Positions 5,491 to 12,364 of a DNA stretch of 15,065 nt are shown one piece after another (position 1 is the stretch's first letter; each line of letters begins with the position of its first letter). The position numbers and the translations under genes are program-made. Location: assembly GCA_031550205.1 (NCBI GenBank), contig JAVBOV010000080.1, positions 1 to 15,065 of the forward strand. Reading direction: 5' to 3'. A model generated the notes under the pieces. That model was given only the letters and a program-made list of their open reading frames with translations. It was not told the origin of the DNA and ran no database searches. Origin of the DNA: JAVBOV01 sp031550205. GTDB taxonomy: Bacteria > Pseudomonadota > Alphaproteobacteria > RF32 > CAG-239.

Positions 5491-5549
5491 TGCCTAAAAT
5501 TATTCATTATGTTTGGGTGAAAGCTAGAAAAATATTTTTTTTAAAATGA
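5487..5549 (+). pseudogene. Remnant of a GT32-type glycosyltransferase N-terminus
   Basis: An ATGATG start overlaps the stop codon of the preceding glycosyltransferase and opens a 20-codon frame: MMPKIIHYVWVK, then ARKIFFLK and a stop. The first 12 residues match the hallmark opening of GT32 (capsular/mannosyl-transferase-like) enzymes, which begin M(I)PKIIHYxWxGG. The family would run another 200 or more residues, and none of that follows: the next gene starts 10 bases after the stop. The simplest reading is a deletion that removed almost the whole gene and fused its start to the leader of the methyltransferase gene. It may still serve for translational coupling. Confidence 0.6.
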
Positions 5550-5559
5550 AGGAACCAAC

Positions 5560-6345
5560 ATGAATTTAAAATATATTGTACCAAGAGTTATAGCAGCGAT
5601 AATCCCATTTAAAAAATATCGGAGAAAGTTTAAAAATAAATATCTGCCGATTAAAAAACATAATGTAAAAAAGCATTTGGAGATTTTAAGAAATGCAATT
5701 ATTGACCCTAATGGTATTGGCTTTCTTAATATGATGCTGGAAAACGCCTGTGTGCCAAAAAAATATGCCTTTATATTTTATAATATGAGAGAGAACGATG
5801 TTTGCGTTGACTGTGGCGCCAATGTGGGGCTGATTACGGATATTATATTGCGACAAGGCGGAGTTTCTTATGCCTTTGAACCAAACCCGGACGCTTTTTA
5901 TGTTTTGAAAAGAAAATATAAGAAGGCAGAAAATTGCACGCTTGTTCAGGCGGCGGTTGCTGACAAGGATGGAAAAGGCGAGTTTTATAAAAATCCTCTT
6001 TCTCCTTTTGATGTGGGAGCCAGTCTTTATGATTATAAAAACAGTTCTAAAGAATCTCCAAACTTGGCCAAAGAACCATATGATGTGAAATTGGTTAAAT
6101 TAACAAATTTTTTGGATGAGATTTTAAAAAAGCACAAGCAAATATACCTGCTTAAGCTTGATGTGGAAGGCGCTGAATTTGACATTATTGAAGACATTAT
6201 CAAAACCGGAGTTTATAAAAACATTACGCATGTTGTCTGCGAGACGCATGCGCGCTTTTTCAAAGACGGCAAACAAAGGCTGAAACATGTTGAGGACTTG
6301 ATTGCCAAGAATAATATTTTTAATATTATGCTGGACTGGGTATAA
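5560..6345 (+). CDS. FkbM-family methyltransferase, 261 residues
   Basis: S-adenosylmethionine-dependent methyltransferase of the FkbM family, which usually O-methylates sugars or polyketides; next to glycosyltransferases it probably methylates a surface glycan. The N-terminal 75 residues are basic and helical. The Rossmann fold then begins with motif I VCVDCGANVGLIT (81-93), an acidic motif II YAFEPNPDAF (104-113), AAVADKDGKGEFY (131-143), and the family-specific LLKLDVEGAEFDII (197-210). It ends shortly after ITHVVCETHARFF. AAGGA lies 7 bases before the ATG. It belongs to the same operon as the GT2 gene, separated only by the GT32 remnant. A CAATGACG-type palindrome lies downstream. The exact substrate is unknown. 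Confidence 0.9.
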   Translation: MNLKYIVPRVIAAIIPFKKYRRKFKNKYLPIKKHNVKKHLEILRNAIIDPNGIGFLNMMLENACVPKKYAFIFYNMRENDVCVDCGANVGLITDIILRQGGVSYAFEPNPDAFYVLKRKYKKAENCTLVQAAVADKDGKGEFYKNPLSPFDVGASLYDYKNSSKESPNLAKEPYDVKLVKLTNFLDEILKKHKQIYLLKLDVEGAEFDIIEDIIKTGVYKNITHVVCETHARFFKDGKQRLKHVEDLIAKNNIFNIMLDWV

Positions 6346-6385
6346 CCAAACCTTAACTTTTATCGGGTATGATTGAAGCAGATGA

Positions 6386-6418
6386 GATTGCCGCGGGGCT
6401 TTGCCCCTTGCAATGACG
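6386..6418. repeat. CAATGACG palindromic repeat downstream of the methyltransferase gene
   Basis: GATTGCCGC..., with inner stem GGGGC/GCCCC (6395-6399, 6403-6407) and outer ATTGC/GCAAT (6387-6391, 6410-6414), ends CAATGACG and is followed by a T-run. Besides being a repeat it may terminate the glycan operon, as no other terminator is visible there. Confidence 0.7.
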
Positions 6419-6440
6419 TTGTTTTTTTAAGGCATTTAGC

Positions 6441-7316
6441 TTGATAAATTTTAAGGTAAATTATAAGAATTTAAAAATTTTTGAGGAATATAACACTAAG
6501 GAGATTAAGTTTCCTTTGGTGATTTCGGTGCCGCATGCCGGGCGTTTGTTTCCCAAAGAATTCTTAGAAAACATTGCGGTATCCGAAAAAGAGCTCAGAG
6601 CTTCCGAAGACTGCTTTGTCGACGAGCTTTTGATGAAGGCATCAGATGCCGGAATCCCTATGATTTCCATGAACATATCGCGCTCTTTTGTTGATGCGAA
6701 TCGTGATAAAATCGAGCTTGACGCATCGATGTTTTATGATTATCCGCATGACGACAACTGCCAGGACAGCAACCGCTGCAAGGTTGGCTTGGGCGTTATT
6801 CACCGCGTGGCTGACAACAAAAAAAACATATATGCAGATAAAATTTCTTATAAGGAAGCGATGGAGCGTATTAAAAATGTTTATGACCCGTATCATAAGC
6901 GTTTGGCTCAGTTGATTGACAAAGCGCACAAGAAGTTCGGCTTTTGCTTTGTGCTTGACTGCCATTCCATGCCTTCAAAAATTTGCTCAATGCTGATTGA
7001 CGACAAGCAGATTGAGGTTTGTATCGGCACGCTGTTTGAACAAAGCTGCCCCGCATCTTTATATGAATTTATGAAAAAAGAGTGGGTTGAGAAAGGGTAT
7101 AATGCGCTTTATAACTGCCCATATTCAGGTGCGTATATCACTTTTAACTATTGTCAGCCCCGAAAAAAGACCTTTTCAATGCAATTAGAGGTGAATCGGG
7201 CACTTTATTTACAAGAAAAAACATATAAAAAAAACAATAATTTTCAAAAACTTAGCGATGATTTAGGGGGTGTTGTACTAAATTTTGCGAAAAAACTGCT
7301 GGATTTTAAGTTTTAA
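6441..7316 (+). CDS. N-formylglutamate amidohydrolase family protein, 291 residues
   Basis: Zinc-dependent amidohydrolases of this family (HutG-like, PF05013) hydrolyse N-formyl-L-glutamate to glutamate and formate; distant members act on other N-acyl amino acids. Matching landmarks are ISVPHAGRLFP (28-38, metal-binding His), SEDCFVDELLMKA (55-67), the SRSFVDANRDKIELD segment (80-94, equivalent of the conserved RxxxDxNR), VLDCHSMPSK (171-180, second metal-site region) and a late SMQLEVNRALY. Length is typical. The start is a TTG with AAGG about 8 bases upstream; there is no ATG before the conserved PHAG motif, so the unusual start seems forced. No histidine-degradation (hut) genes are nearby, so a role in histidine catabolism is not supported and the true substrate is open. 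It stands alone between a repeat and the sigma-54 promoter. Confidence 0.82.
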   Translation: MINFKVNYKNLKIFEEYNTKEIKFPLVISVPHAGRLFPKEFLENIAVSEKELRASEDCFVDELLMKASDAGIPMISMNISRSFVDANRDKIELDASMFYDYPHDDNCQDSNRCKVGLGVIHRVADNKKNIYADKISYKEAMERIKNVYDPYHKRLAQLIDKAHKKFGFCFVLDCHSMPSKICSMLIDDKQIEVCIGTLFEQSCPASLYEFMKKEWVEKGYNALYNCPYSGAYITFNYCQPRKKTFSMQLEVNRALYLQEKTYKKNNNFQKLSDDLGGVVLNFAKKLLDFKF

Positions 7317-7466
7317 TTATGTTATAAAGACTCCGGTTTTGCTGCTCAATTCATTTTTATTTTTTTAGAGCGGCTTTATTTTAATAACAAAAAAAGGGTT
7401 TTTTAATAACCGACCTTAAAAACATTTAACTAGCTTTTTATCCACGCAGTTCGATCAAATTGAAAT
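7317..7466. other. AT-rich intergenic stretch upstream of the sigma-54 promoter
   Basis: No open frame and no strong terminator hairpin. Runs of A and T surround a weak A-run/GGG/T-run symmetry near 7389-7405. This is the place where an enhancer-binding protein or a DNA-bending protein would be expected to bind if the downstream sigma-54 promoter is real, but I see no clear binding motif. Confidence 0.3.
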
Positions 7467-7483
7467 TGGCACATTTGTTGCAT
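7466..7483 (+). promoter_or_regulatory. Sigma-54 (RpoN) promoter of the lytic transglycosylase gene
   Basis: TTGGCAC-ATTTG-TTGCAT gives the -24 GG (7468-7469) and -12 GC (7480-7481) with exactly 10 bases between, as in canonical RpoN promoters (TGGCAC-N5-TTGCW). The predicted start is near 7493, 28 bases before the ATG. Such promoters need an enhancer-binding activator. Confidence 0.75.
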
Positions 7484-7520
7484 AAGGGATGTTTGTGGCT
7501 GTTTTTTAAGGGAAGAAGGG

Positions 7521-8291
7521 ATGCGTTTTTTCGTATCAAATAATTTGATGATTTTTATCATATTATTGCTGAGCTTGTTTCAGCCAATAACAGCAAATGC
7601 TGCAGAAACCAAAAAAGCGGGCGATTTGTCCCTTTGCACTCAGGCAACTGCACAGGTAGAAAAAAATCTGAACATAGAAAAACATTTGCTAACCACCATT
7701 GCCTCTGTTGAATCTGGCAGATGGAATGCAGAAAAGAAAGAAAACATTGCCTGGCCGTGGACCATTAATGTGAACGGCAAGGGCATGTTCTTTGAAAGCA
7801 AAGACGAGGCCGTTAAGGCCGTTAAAGAGTTTCAGGCTCAAGGCATTAAAAGTATTGACGTCGGATGCATGCAGGTTAACCTGTCTTATCACGGCGAGGC
7901 TTTTGACAGTGTTGAAGACGCCTTGGACCCCAGAACTAACGTGGAATATGGCGCAGACTTTCTTAAAAGGCTTTATAACACGCACGGCAGCTGGATTAAG
8001 GCTGCAACCGCCTATCATTCTACAAATCCTGAAAAGGCTTTGAAGTATAAGAAAAAAATTGTGGCCAAGTTTGAGCAGATTAAAACGGCCTCAAGAGTTT
8101 TGGAAGCAAAGCTTTTTGCCGCAAACGAACCGGCTAAACCGGTTAAGGTTGAGGTCAAAGCCGAAATTAAGGCCGAGATTCCGCCAAAACCGGTCAGTGT
8201 TGCCGGTAGGAAGCAGAGCATTAATGCCATTAATGCCAACGAGTGGCGCGAAGCCAAGCTGGAAGAATGGAAAAAAAGCAAGATTAAGTAA
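7521..8291 (+). CDS. Secreted lytic transglycosylase (Slt/GH23-like), 256 residues
   Basis: Periplasmic enzyme that cleaves the MurNAc-GlcNAc bond of peptidoglycan to give 1,6-anhydro ends, opening the wall for growth or for assembling a machine through it. It has a signal peptide (1-27, cleaved near ANA-AE). The catalytic domain is then visible: ASVESGRWNA (61-70, catalytic Glu64), a WPWTINVNGKG insertion, VGCMQVNLSYH (114-124), TNVEYGADFLKRLY (129-142) and WIKAATAYHS (168-177). The tail is Ala/Lys/Pro/Val-rich, with repeated VKAEIKAEIPPKP-type sequence, and may span or bind the wall. The ATG at 7521 follows AAGGGAAGAAGGG. Its sigma-54 promoter suggests regulation with flagella or a similar envelope structure, as is common for RpoN in alphaproteobacteria. 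No flagellar genes are in view, so this is inference. Confidence 0.9.
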   Translation: MRFFVSNNLMIFIILLLSLFQPITANAAETKKAGDLSLCTQATAQVEKNLNIEKHLLTTIASVESGRWNAEKKENIAWPWTINVNGKGMFFESKDEAVKAVKEFQAQGIKSIDVGCMQVNLSYHGEAFDSVEDALDPRTNVEYGADFLKRLYNTHGSWIKAATAYHSTNPEKALKYKKKIVAKFEQIKTASRVLEAKLFAANEPAKPVKVEVKAEIKAEIPPKPVSVAGRKQSINAINANEWREAKLEEWKKSKIK

Positions 8292-8301
8292 AATTTGCTG
8301 A

Positions 8302-8333
8302 GATTGCCACGGCCTAAAGGCCTCGCAATGACG
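8302..8333. repeat. CAATGACG palindromic repeat after the transglycosylase gene
   Basis: GATTGCCAC, inner stem GGCC/GGCC around TAAA, then CTCGCAATGACG. It is closely related to 6386-6418 and lies between the stop codon and the terminator, so it is transcribed in the 3' untranslated region. Confidence 0.75.
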
Positions 8334-8342
8334 TTTTTGTTA

Positions 8343-8367
8343 AAAGCCCTCGAAAGAGGGCTTTTTT
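8343..8367 (+). terminator. Intrinsic terminator of the transglycosylase gene
   Basis: AGCCCTC (8345-8351) pairs with GAGGGCT (8356-8362) around a GAAA tetraloop, followed by six T. Confidence 0.92.
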
Positions 8368-8441
8368 AGTGAAGAGTGAAAAGTTATGGAATTATTTAAC
8401 TTTTATGGATTATGCTTTGGGCAAATGTTGGGAGAATCTAA

Positions 8442-9185
8442 ATGGCAATTGCGGTGAACAAACTTGAGAAAGAATATTTGATTAAGTCTTATGAGTGCGA
8501 TAAGAACAATCATTTGCGGCTTTTAACTCTTTTGAACATCTTTCAGGACATGGCAGGAACGCACGCTTATAAGATGGGCGTCGGAATTGATTTCTGCATT
8601 GAGCATAAGCTGGCCTGGGTCGGCTCCAATTATCATATTAAAATTAACTCGCTGCCGCAGATGCATCAGAAAGTTATGGTTGTTTCATGGCCGGCAGTGG
8701 AAAACAAGCTGACCGCAATCAGAGAATTTCAGGTGGTGAACAAACTGGGTGAGATTTTGGTTAATGCTTCTTCGCAATGGGTCTTAATCAGCGCGGAGAA
8801 AAAGCGGCCGGTATTTTTAAGAGACAACCTGCCGGAATATACGATTGTGCCGGAGCGGGTTTTGCAGACAGATTTTCCGAAGATGAAAGAAATTGAACGC
8901 ACGGATTATGAAGCCGAATTTACGGTGCGTTTTGACGACATTGACCTTAACAACCATGTTAATAACGCCGTATATATTTTGTGGGCGACCGAGGCGGTTA
9001 AGCCGGAGTTCAGGATGAGTCACATTCCTTCAGAGCTGGAGGTGACCTTTAAAAAAGAGTGCCTGTGGGGTGAGGAAGTGGCCATTAAAACCCAAATGGA
9101 AGATAAAAAGTCAATGCACAGCATCGTTTCAAAGAAAGACGGACGCGAACTGTGCCGAATCGACATAACCTGGCAGAAATTATAG
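8442..9185 (+). CDS. Acyl-ACP thioesterase (double hotdog), 247 residues
   Basis: Hydrolyses acyl-ACP to free fatty acid and ACP, ending fatty-acid synthesis. It has two hotdog halves, as in the plant FatA/FatB-type and bacterial acyl-ACP thioesterase family (PF01643). In the first half, LRLLTLLNIFQDMAGTHAYKMGVG (25-48) is the long hotdog helix and WVGSNYHIKINSLP (59-72) the following strand. In the second half, FDDIDLNNHVNNAVYILWATEAV (164-186) holds the catalytic-region Asp, Asn and His of the DxNxHVNN motif, and the late SELEVTFKKECLWGEEV is the usual second-half strand. Length is normal. GGGAG lies 7 bases before the ATG. It is a single-gene unit bounded by terminators on both sides. A role in releasing fatty acids for membrane turnover is plausible but not shown. 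Confidence 0.88.
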   Translation: MAIAVNKLEKEYLIKSYECDKNNHLRLLTLLNIFQDMAGTHAYKMGVGIDFCIEHKLAWVGSNYHIKINSLPQMHQKVMVVSWPAVENKLTAIREFQVVNKLGEILVNASSQWVLISAEKKRPVFLRDNLPEYTIVPERVLQTDFPKMKEIERTDYEAEFTVRFDDIDLNNHVNNAVYILWATEAVKPEFRMSHIPSELEVTFKKECLWGEEVAIKTQMEDKKSMHSIVSKKDGRELCRIDITWQKL

Positions 9186-9195
9186 CCTTTTATAA

Positions 9196-9230
9196 CAAAA
9201 AACAACCCGCTTTTTAAGGGTTGTTTTTTT
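9196..9230. terminator. Bidirectional intrinsic terminator
   Basis: AACAACCC (9201-9208) pairs with GGGTTGTT (9218-9225), with an A-run on the left and a T-run on the right. It can end the thioesterase gene on the plus strand and the small membrane-protein gene on the minus strand. Confidence 0.88.
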
Positions 9231-9247
9231 GTTAAACAGATACAGAT

Positions 9248-9394
9248 TTATTTTCCGTATTTTGCGTTTATTTCCGCATCGGTTTTCTTTTCATTTCTGC
9301 GTGAGCTGATGCGCACCCAAATAACACCGACAACTATGGCTATCACCACAGCAATGACGATGGTGGCCGACAGGTTTTCTGATAAAAAGTTCAT
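9248..9394 (-). CDS. Small single-span membrane protein, 48 residues
   Basis: This frame reads MNFLSENLSA, then a hydrophobic span TIVIAVVIAIVVGVIWV (about 11-27), then a basic and polar tail RISSRRNEKKTDAEINAKYGK. The hydrophobic helix followed by positive residues predicts an N-out, C-in topology. It is bounded downstream (minus strand) by the A-run side of the bidirectional terminator at 9196-9230, which would otherwise have no partner, and this supports a real gene. The ribosome site is weak. No family is recognised. Overlapping frames in this stretch look non-coding. Small proteins of this kind often regulate or stabilise membrane complexes, but nothing here points to a partner. Confidence 0.55.
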   Translation of the reverse strand: MNFLSENLSATIVIAVVIAIVVGVIWVRISSRRNEKKTDAEINAKYGK

Positions 9395-9479
9395 GATGTT
9401 TTGATTTTAAGTTAATTATATGAACAAAAATTTGGTTTATAAGGATGGTTTTAACATTTTTTATGTATTTTGTCCACAA

Positions 9480-9513
9480 AAAAGAGCCCTAAATTATCAG
9501 GGCTCTTTTTTTT
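9480..9513 (-). terminator. Intrinsic terminator of the cold-shock gene
   Basis: AAAGAGCCCT (9481-9490) pairs with AGGGCTCTTT (9499-9508). The A-run on the left supplies the U-tract for minus-strand transcription. T residues on the right make it nearly symmetrical. Confidence 0.9.
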
Positions 9514-9520
9514 GCAGCAT

Positions 9521-9724
9521 TTATAAAATCTTGATGTTGCCGGCGGCAGTGCGACCCTTGTCATCATAAAGTTCATAATTGACCTTTTGACCGTCTTGGA
9601 GGCGTCTTAGACCTATCTTTTCAAGCTGGGAGATATGGATAAAAACATCTTTGTCGCTGCCTTCAGGTTGAATAAAACCATAACCTTTCTTGGTGTTAAA
9701 CCACTTTACTGTTCCTTTTGACAT
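9521..9724 (-). CDS. CspA-family cold-shock protein, 67 residues
   Basis: Small OB-fold nucleic-acid-binding protein that melts RNA secondary structure and aids transcription and translation, often in the cold. The whole domain is present: GTVKWFNTKKGYGFIQPEG contains RNP1 (KGYGFI), and DVFIHIS is RNP2. The strand GQKVNYELYDDKGRTAAGNI ends the fold. The length is typical of the family. GGGA lies 6 bases before the ATG. It is a single-gene unit with a clear terminator. The leader of about 60 bases begins with a stable hairpin right at the predicted start of transcription, a layout in line with leader-mediated control in cold-shock genes. Several csp copies usually exist per genome, so a specific gene letter is not justified. 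Confidence 0.96.
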   Translation of the reverse strand: MSKGTVKWFNTKKGYGFIQPEGSDKDVFIHISQLEKIGLRRLQDGQKVNYELYDDKGRTAAGNIKIL

Positions 9725-9760
9725 GGCGTTCCCTTATTTAGCAAAGTCTTGTTACTATTA

Positions 9761-9791
9761 TTAGTTGGTATTTAGTGTTAAATACCACTAA
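9761..9791 (-). promoter_or_regulatory. Leader hairpin of the cold-shock gene
   Basis: TGGTATTTA (9766-9774) pairs perfectly with TAAATACCA (9779-9787) around GTGT, and TTAG/CTAA extends the stem past one bulged base. On the minus strand it lies at the very 5' end of the predicted transcript, 38-63 bases ahead of the start codon. It may protect the message or act in temperature sensing, or it may be a DNA operator. Confidence 0.6.
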
Positions 9792-9793
9792 AG

Positions 9794-9820
9794 ATTATAG
9801 TAATATTTATCTATAGTCAA
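9794..9820 (-). promoter_or_regulatory. Promoter of the cold-shock gene
   Basis: Minus strand: perfect -10 TATAAT (9794-9799) and -35 TTGACT (9815-9820). The spacer is 15 bases, shorter than the usual 17. A TATAGT/ACTATA inverted repeat overlaps the -35 (9811-9827). Confidence 0.6.
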
Positions 9821-9920
9821 GAACTATAATAAAAATTATTCTTAACTTATCACCAGATAATAAGGTTTTAGCAAATCTTTATAAGCTAGACTTTAGTTTA
9901 ATTTGTGCTGATGTTGATTA

Positions 9921-11735
9921 TTATCTTCCGCCACCGCCGGAAGAACCCCCGCCGCCACCCGAAGAACCGCCGCCAAAGCCGCCGCCGCTGCGCGAAGAGG
10001 GTTTGTGCGTTGATGAGCTGAACGAGCTTTGCAGGTTGTTAAAAGAAATTATGTTAAAACGGCTGCCTTCATACCACTTGGGGATATAATCAAAGTTTCC
10101 GAACTTTCTCAGCCATTCTTTTTCAAGCCCGGCCATAATGGCAAAGGGCAGGTTCTTTTCAAAGACATCCGGCGGAAGCTTCTTAAAACGGTTGGTTTCA
10201 ACCTGCTTAATATAAAGTTTAACGCCCTCAATTTTAGAGATTTTATCCGCGGCTTCCAAGCTTGGTTTATCCATTAGGCGGGAAAAAACAAAATTTAAGA
10301 CCACCATGAAAAGCACAAACGCCAGAGAAACAACGTAGATTGATATTGCGGATTCAGGGTTTGAGGCCGAAATAATTGCAAAGGGAAGAGTGGTTATGAA
10401 AGCTCCAAAATGCGGAGTGATGAAGCAGAGCATCAGCAATCCGGCAAGAGCTTTTTGCCGTAAAAGAGCAGCCGCCGAGAGAAAAAACGGCGAATAAAAC
10501 AGACACAGTCCAAACATTATGGGAATGCTCCAAGAAACCAAAGCACCAACGGCTATGCTCAAAACCAGAGTCAGAGATATGCCGATGATCATTATCAGGC
10601 GGTTTTCATTGATGTGATATTTACGGATGCTTTTAAGCCGTTCCTGATATTTGGCATATGCCGCACTCAAATCCTGATTATATGTCTTGTCTAATTCAGT
10701 ATGATTATATTTGCTAAAAAGGTGCTTAAACAAAATCTCCTCTTCCTTATTGGGCGGAAGTTTTTCGTGCTCCGTTTTTATTAACGTTATTAAGCCGTAG
10801 CGGTCGTCCTTTATTTTTAAAAATCCTTGAGAAGCCAGGCTTATGATGCCGGCGACGGCGGCCTTGGAATAAGAGCCTTTGGGGCAGGTTAGTGCTGCGG
10901 CTTCACTTAAGGAAATGTTTTCAGGAAGGTAGAAAAGCGGCACAATTGCGCCAAGGGGATGGTCTTTGCCAAACCTGCACCACATTAAAAGGTAATAAAC
11001 CAACATTAGTAAAACCGCGCCGACCGGCATGTATAACCTATAATTTGAGGCAGAGCCGGCTTGAGACGGGATAATATGCCCTTTGGCAAAAGCAACGGCA
11101 ACGGTAAATTCTTCATTGGACGCCAAAGGATTTACGGTTATAAACTTGGCCTGATTGGCATTAAAGCCCGCTTCATAATTGCTGCCTTTAGAGCCTTTAA
11201 GGCCGGTATAACCGTATATGTTCAAAATATTAATATTTTCCGGCAGAGAAACAACAGCTCGGGCTTTTAAGATTGGAAAATTCCAGGCGCCGGTGATGTT
11301 AAAATAAACCTCGTCGTGGTCTTTAAAGCCGGAGACCTGGTCAGAGATAATATAGCGGATGAGATAAGTGTGCGAACCCGGGGTCAGGCGATTATGGTGT
11401 TCATCTCTTGCAGGGCCTATTTGCAGACGATTATTGCCGTTATAAGTCTCTACCCAAAAGTTTTCCGGCCGGCCATCTTTTAAAACTTCCAAAACTTCAA
11501 CCTTTTGCGCTATTCTTCCGCCGGAGTTTAAATCGGTTCGATATTTGGGAAAATCACGATATATACCGAGTTTAATCTGCTGCCAATAAGCTTCTAAGGA
11601 AATTGTTTCTTCAACCAGCAGCGAACCGTCTTCTCTGACTTCAATGATGCTTTCAAAACTATTGATTATCTCTTGACTGGCAAAGCAGGGTTTTGCCAGC
11701 AACAACCCGAAAAAAAGAAGCAGAATTTTTTTCAT
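9921..11735 (-). CDS. DUF2207 family membrane protein with Gly-rich tail, 604 residues
   Basis: Predicted inner-membrane protein of the DUF2207 (YciQ-like) family, function unknown, typically encoded next to LemA. Signal peptide 1-19 (MKKILLLFFGLLLAKPCFA). An exported beta-rich domain follows (about 20-230), with the family opening INSFESIIEVREDGSLLVEETI and the IYRDFP and YRTDLNSGGRI stretches. One membrane helix (235-253) is followed by a cytoplasmic region (about 255-375) with ALTCPKGSYSKAAVAGIISLASQGFLKI, a winged-helix-like segment. A cluster of helices follows (about 378-490), then a soluble C-terminal part ending in a run of Gly and Ser. Such Gly-rich tails recur in this family and in TPM-domain partners. 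It starts 3 bases after the lemA stop codon, so the two are co-translated. No good terminator is visible after it. Confidence 0.88.
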   Translation of the reverse strand: MKKILLLFFGLLLAKPCFASQEIINSFESIIEVREDGSLLVEETISLEAYWQQIKLGIYRDFPKYRTDLNSGGRIAQKVEVLEVLKDGRPENFWVETYNGNNRLQIGPARDEHHNRLTPGSHTYLIRYIISDQVSGFKDHDEVYFNITGAWNFPILKARAVVSLPENINILNIYGYTGLKGSKGSNYEAGFNANQAKFITVNPLASNEEFTVAVAFAKGHIIPSQAGSASNYRLYMPVGAVLLMLVYYLLMWCRFGKDHPLGAIVPLFYLPENISLSEAAALTCPKGSYSKAAVAGIISLASQGFLKIKDDRYGLITLIKTEHEKLPPNKEEEILFKHLFSKYNHTELDKTYNQDLSAAYAKYQERLKSIRKYHINENRLIMIIGISLTLVLSIAVGALVSWSIPIMFGLCLFYSPFFLSAAALLRQKALAGLLMLCFITPHFGAFITTLPFAIISASNPESAISIYVVSLAFVLFMVVLNFVFSRLMDKPSLEAADKISKIEGVKLYIKQVETNRFKKLPPDVFEKNLPFAIMAGLEKEWLRKFGNFDYIPKWYEGSRFNIISFNNLQSSFSSSTHKPSSRSGGGFGGGSSGGGGGSSGGGGR

Positions 11736-11738
11736 AGC

Positions 11739-12293
11739 TTAAAACTTTACCTGAACCGGCTTGGCTTCTTCTTCATTTTCAATTTCAAAATAGGTCTTTG
11801 GCGTGAAGTTAAACTTTTTTGCCACCAAATTGACCGGAAAAACATCTATCAAGATATTAAAATCTCTGACCGTGGCATTGTAATAGCGGCGGGACATTTG
11901 AATTTCATCTTCAACATGATTCAGAGAACTTTGCAGCTCGGCAAAATTTTGATTGGCTTTGAGATCAGGGTATTGCTCGCTTAAGGCAAAAACCGACTTT
12001 AACATTGAGGATAAAATATTTTCCTGAGCAACCTTATCATCCAGGCTTTTGGTGCTTTCACAAATTTTTCTTTGAGCAATAACGCTTTCAAGCGTCGATT
12101 TTTCGTGTTTGGCGTAGCCTTTAACCGTTTCAACCAATTGCGGAATTAAGTCATGGCGGCGCTTTAGCTGAACATTGATGCCGGAAAAAGCTTCCTGCAG
12201 CATTTTTTCTTTGGCAACCAGAGAGTTATAAAAGAAAACTACGGCAGCCGCGATTAGTAAAATTATGGAAAGTGTGAAAACAAGAAGCATCAT
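11739..12293 (-). CDS. lemA: LemA family protein, 184 residues
   Basis: LemA proteins are membrane-anchored, mostly helical proteins of unclear function. This one has a membrane helix at 3-24 (LLVFTLSIILLIAAAVVFFYN) followed by the conserved YNSLVAKEKMLQEAFSGINVQLKRRHDLIPQLVETVKGYAKHE (family signature N-V-x-RR-x-DLIPNLVxxVKxYAxHE). AELQSSLNHVEDEIQMSRRYYNATVRDFNILIDVFP is the second family signature, and NFTPKTYFEI is the usual ending. Length is normal. AAGGA lies about 8 bases before the ATGATG start; either ATG could be used. The DUF2207 gene follows 3 bases later, a partnership often seen in bacteria. Confidence 0.93.
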   Translation of the reverse strand: MMLLVFTLSIILLIAAAVVFFYNSLVAKEKMLQEAFSGINVQLKRRHDLIPQLVETVKGYAKHEKSTLESVIAQRKICESTKSLDDKVAQENILSSMLKSVFALSEQYPDLKANQNFAELQSSLNHVEDEIQMSRRYYNATVRDFNILIDVFPVNLVAKKFNFTPKTYFEIENEEEAKPVQVKF

Positions 12294-12364
12294 AAATATA
12301 TTCCTTATAAAAATAATCTTTAGGATAGATTAATGCGACTTGTTTAAGAAATGACTAAAGATTT

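Noticed and set aside
7389..7405. A-run/GGG/T-run symmetry as a terminator
   Set aside because: Only A-T pairing with a three-base loop; not stable enough to call.
9291..9479. 62-codon minus-strand frame overlapping the 48-residue protein
   Set aside because: His/Cys-rich without hydrophobic or domain pattern and no ribosome site; the other frame has a proper membrane helix and a terminator.
12298..12364. Possible terminator between the 681-residue gene and lemA
   Set aside because: ATCTTTAG/CTAAAGAT can pair and is followed by T residues, but the loop is over 30 bases, so the hairpin is weak.
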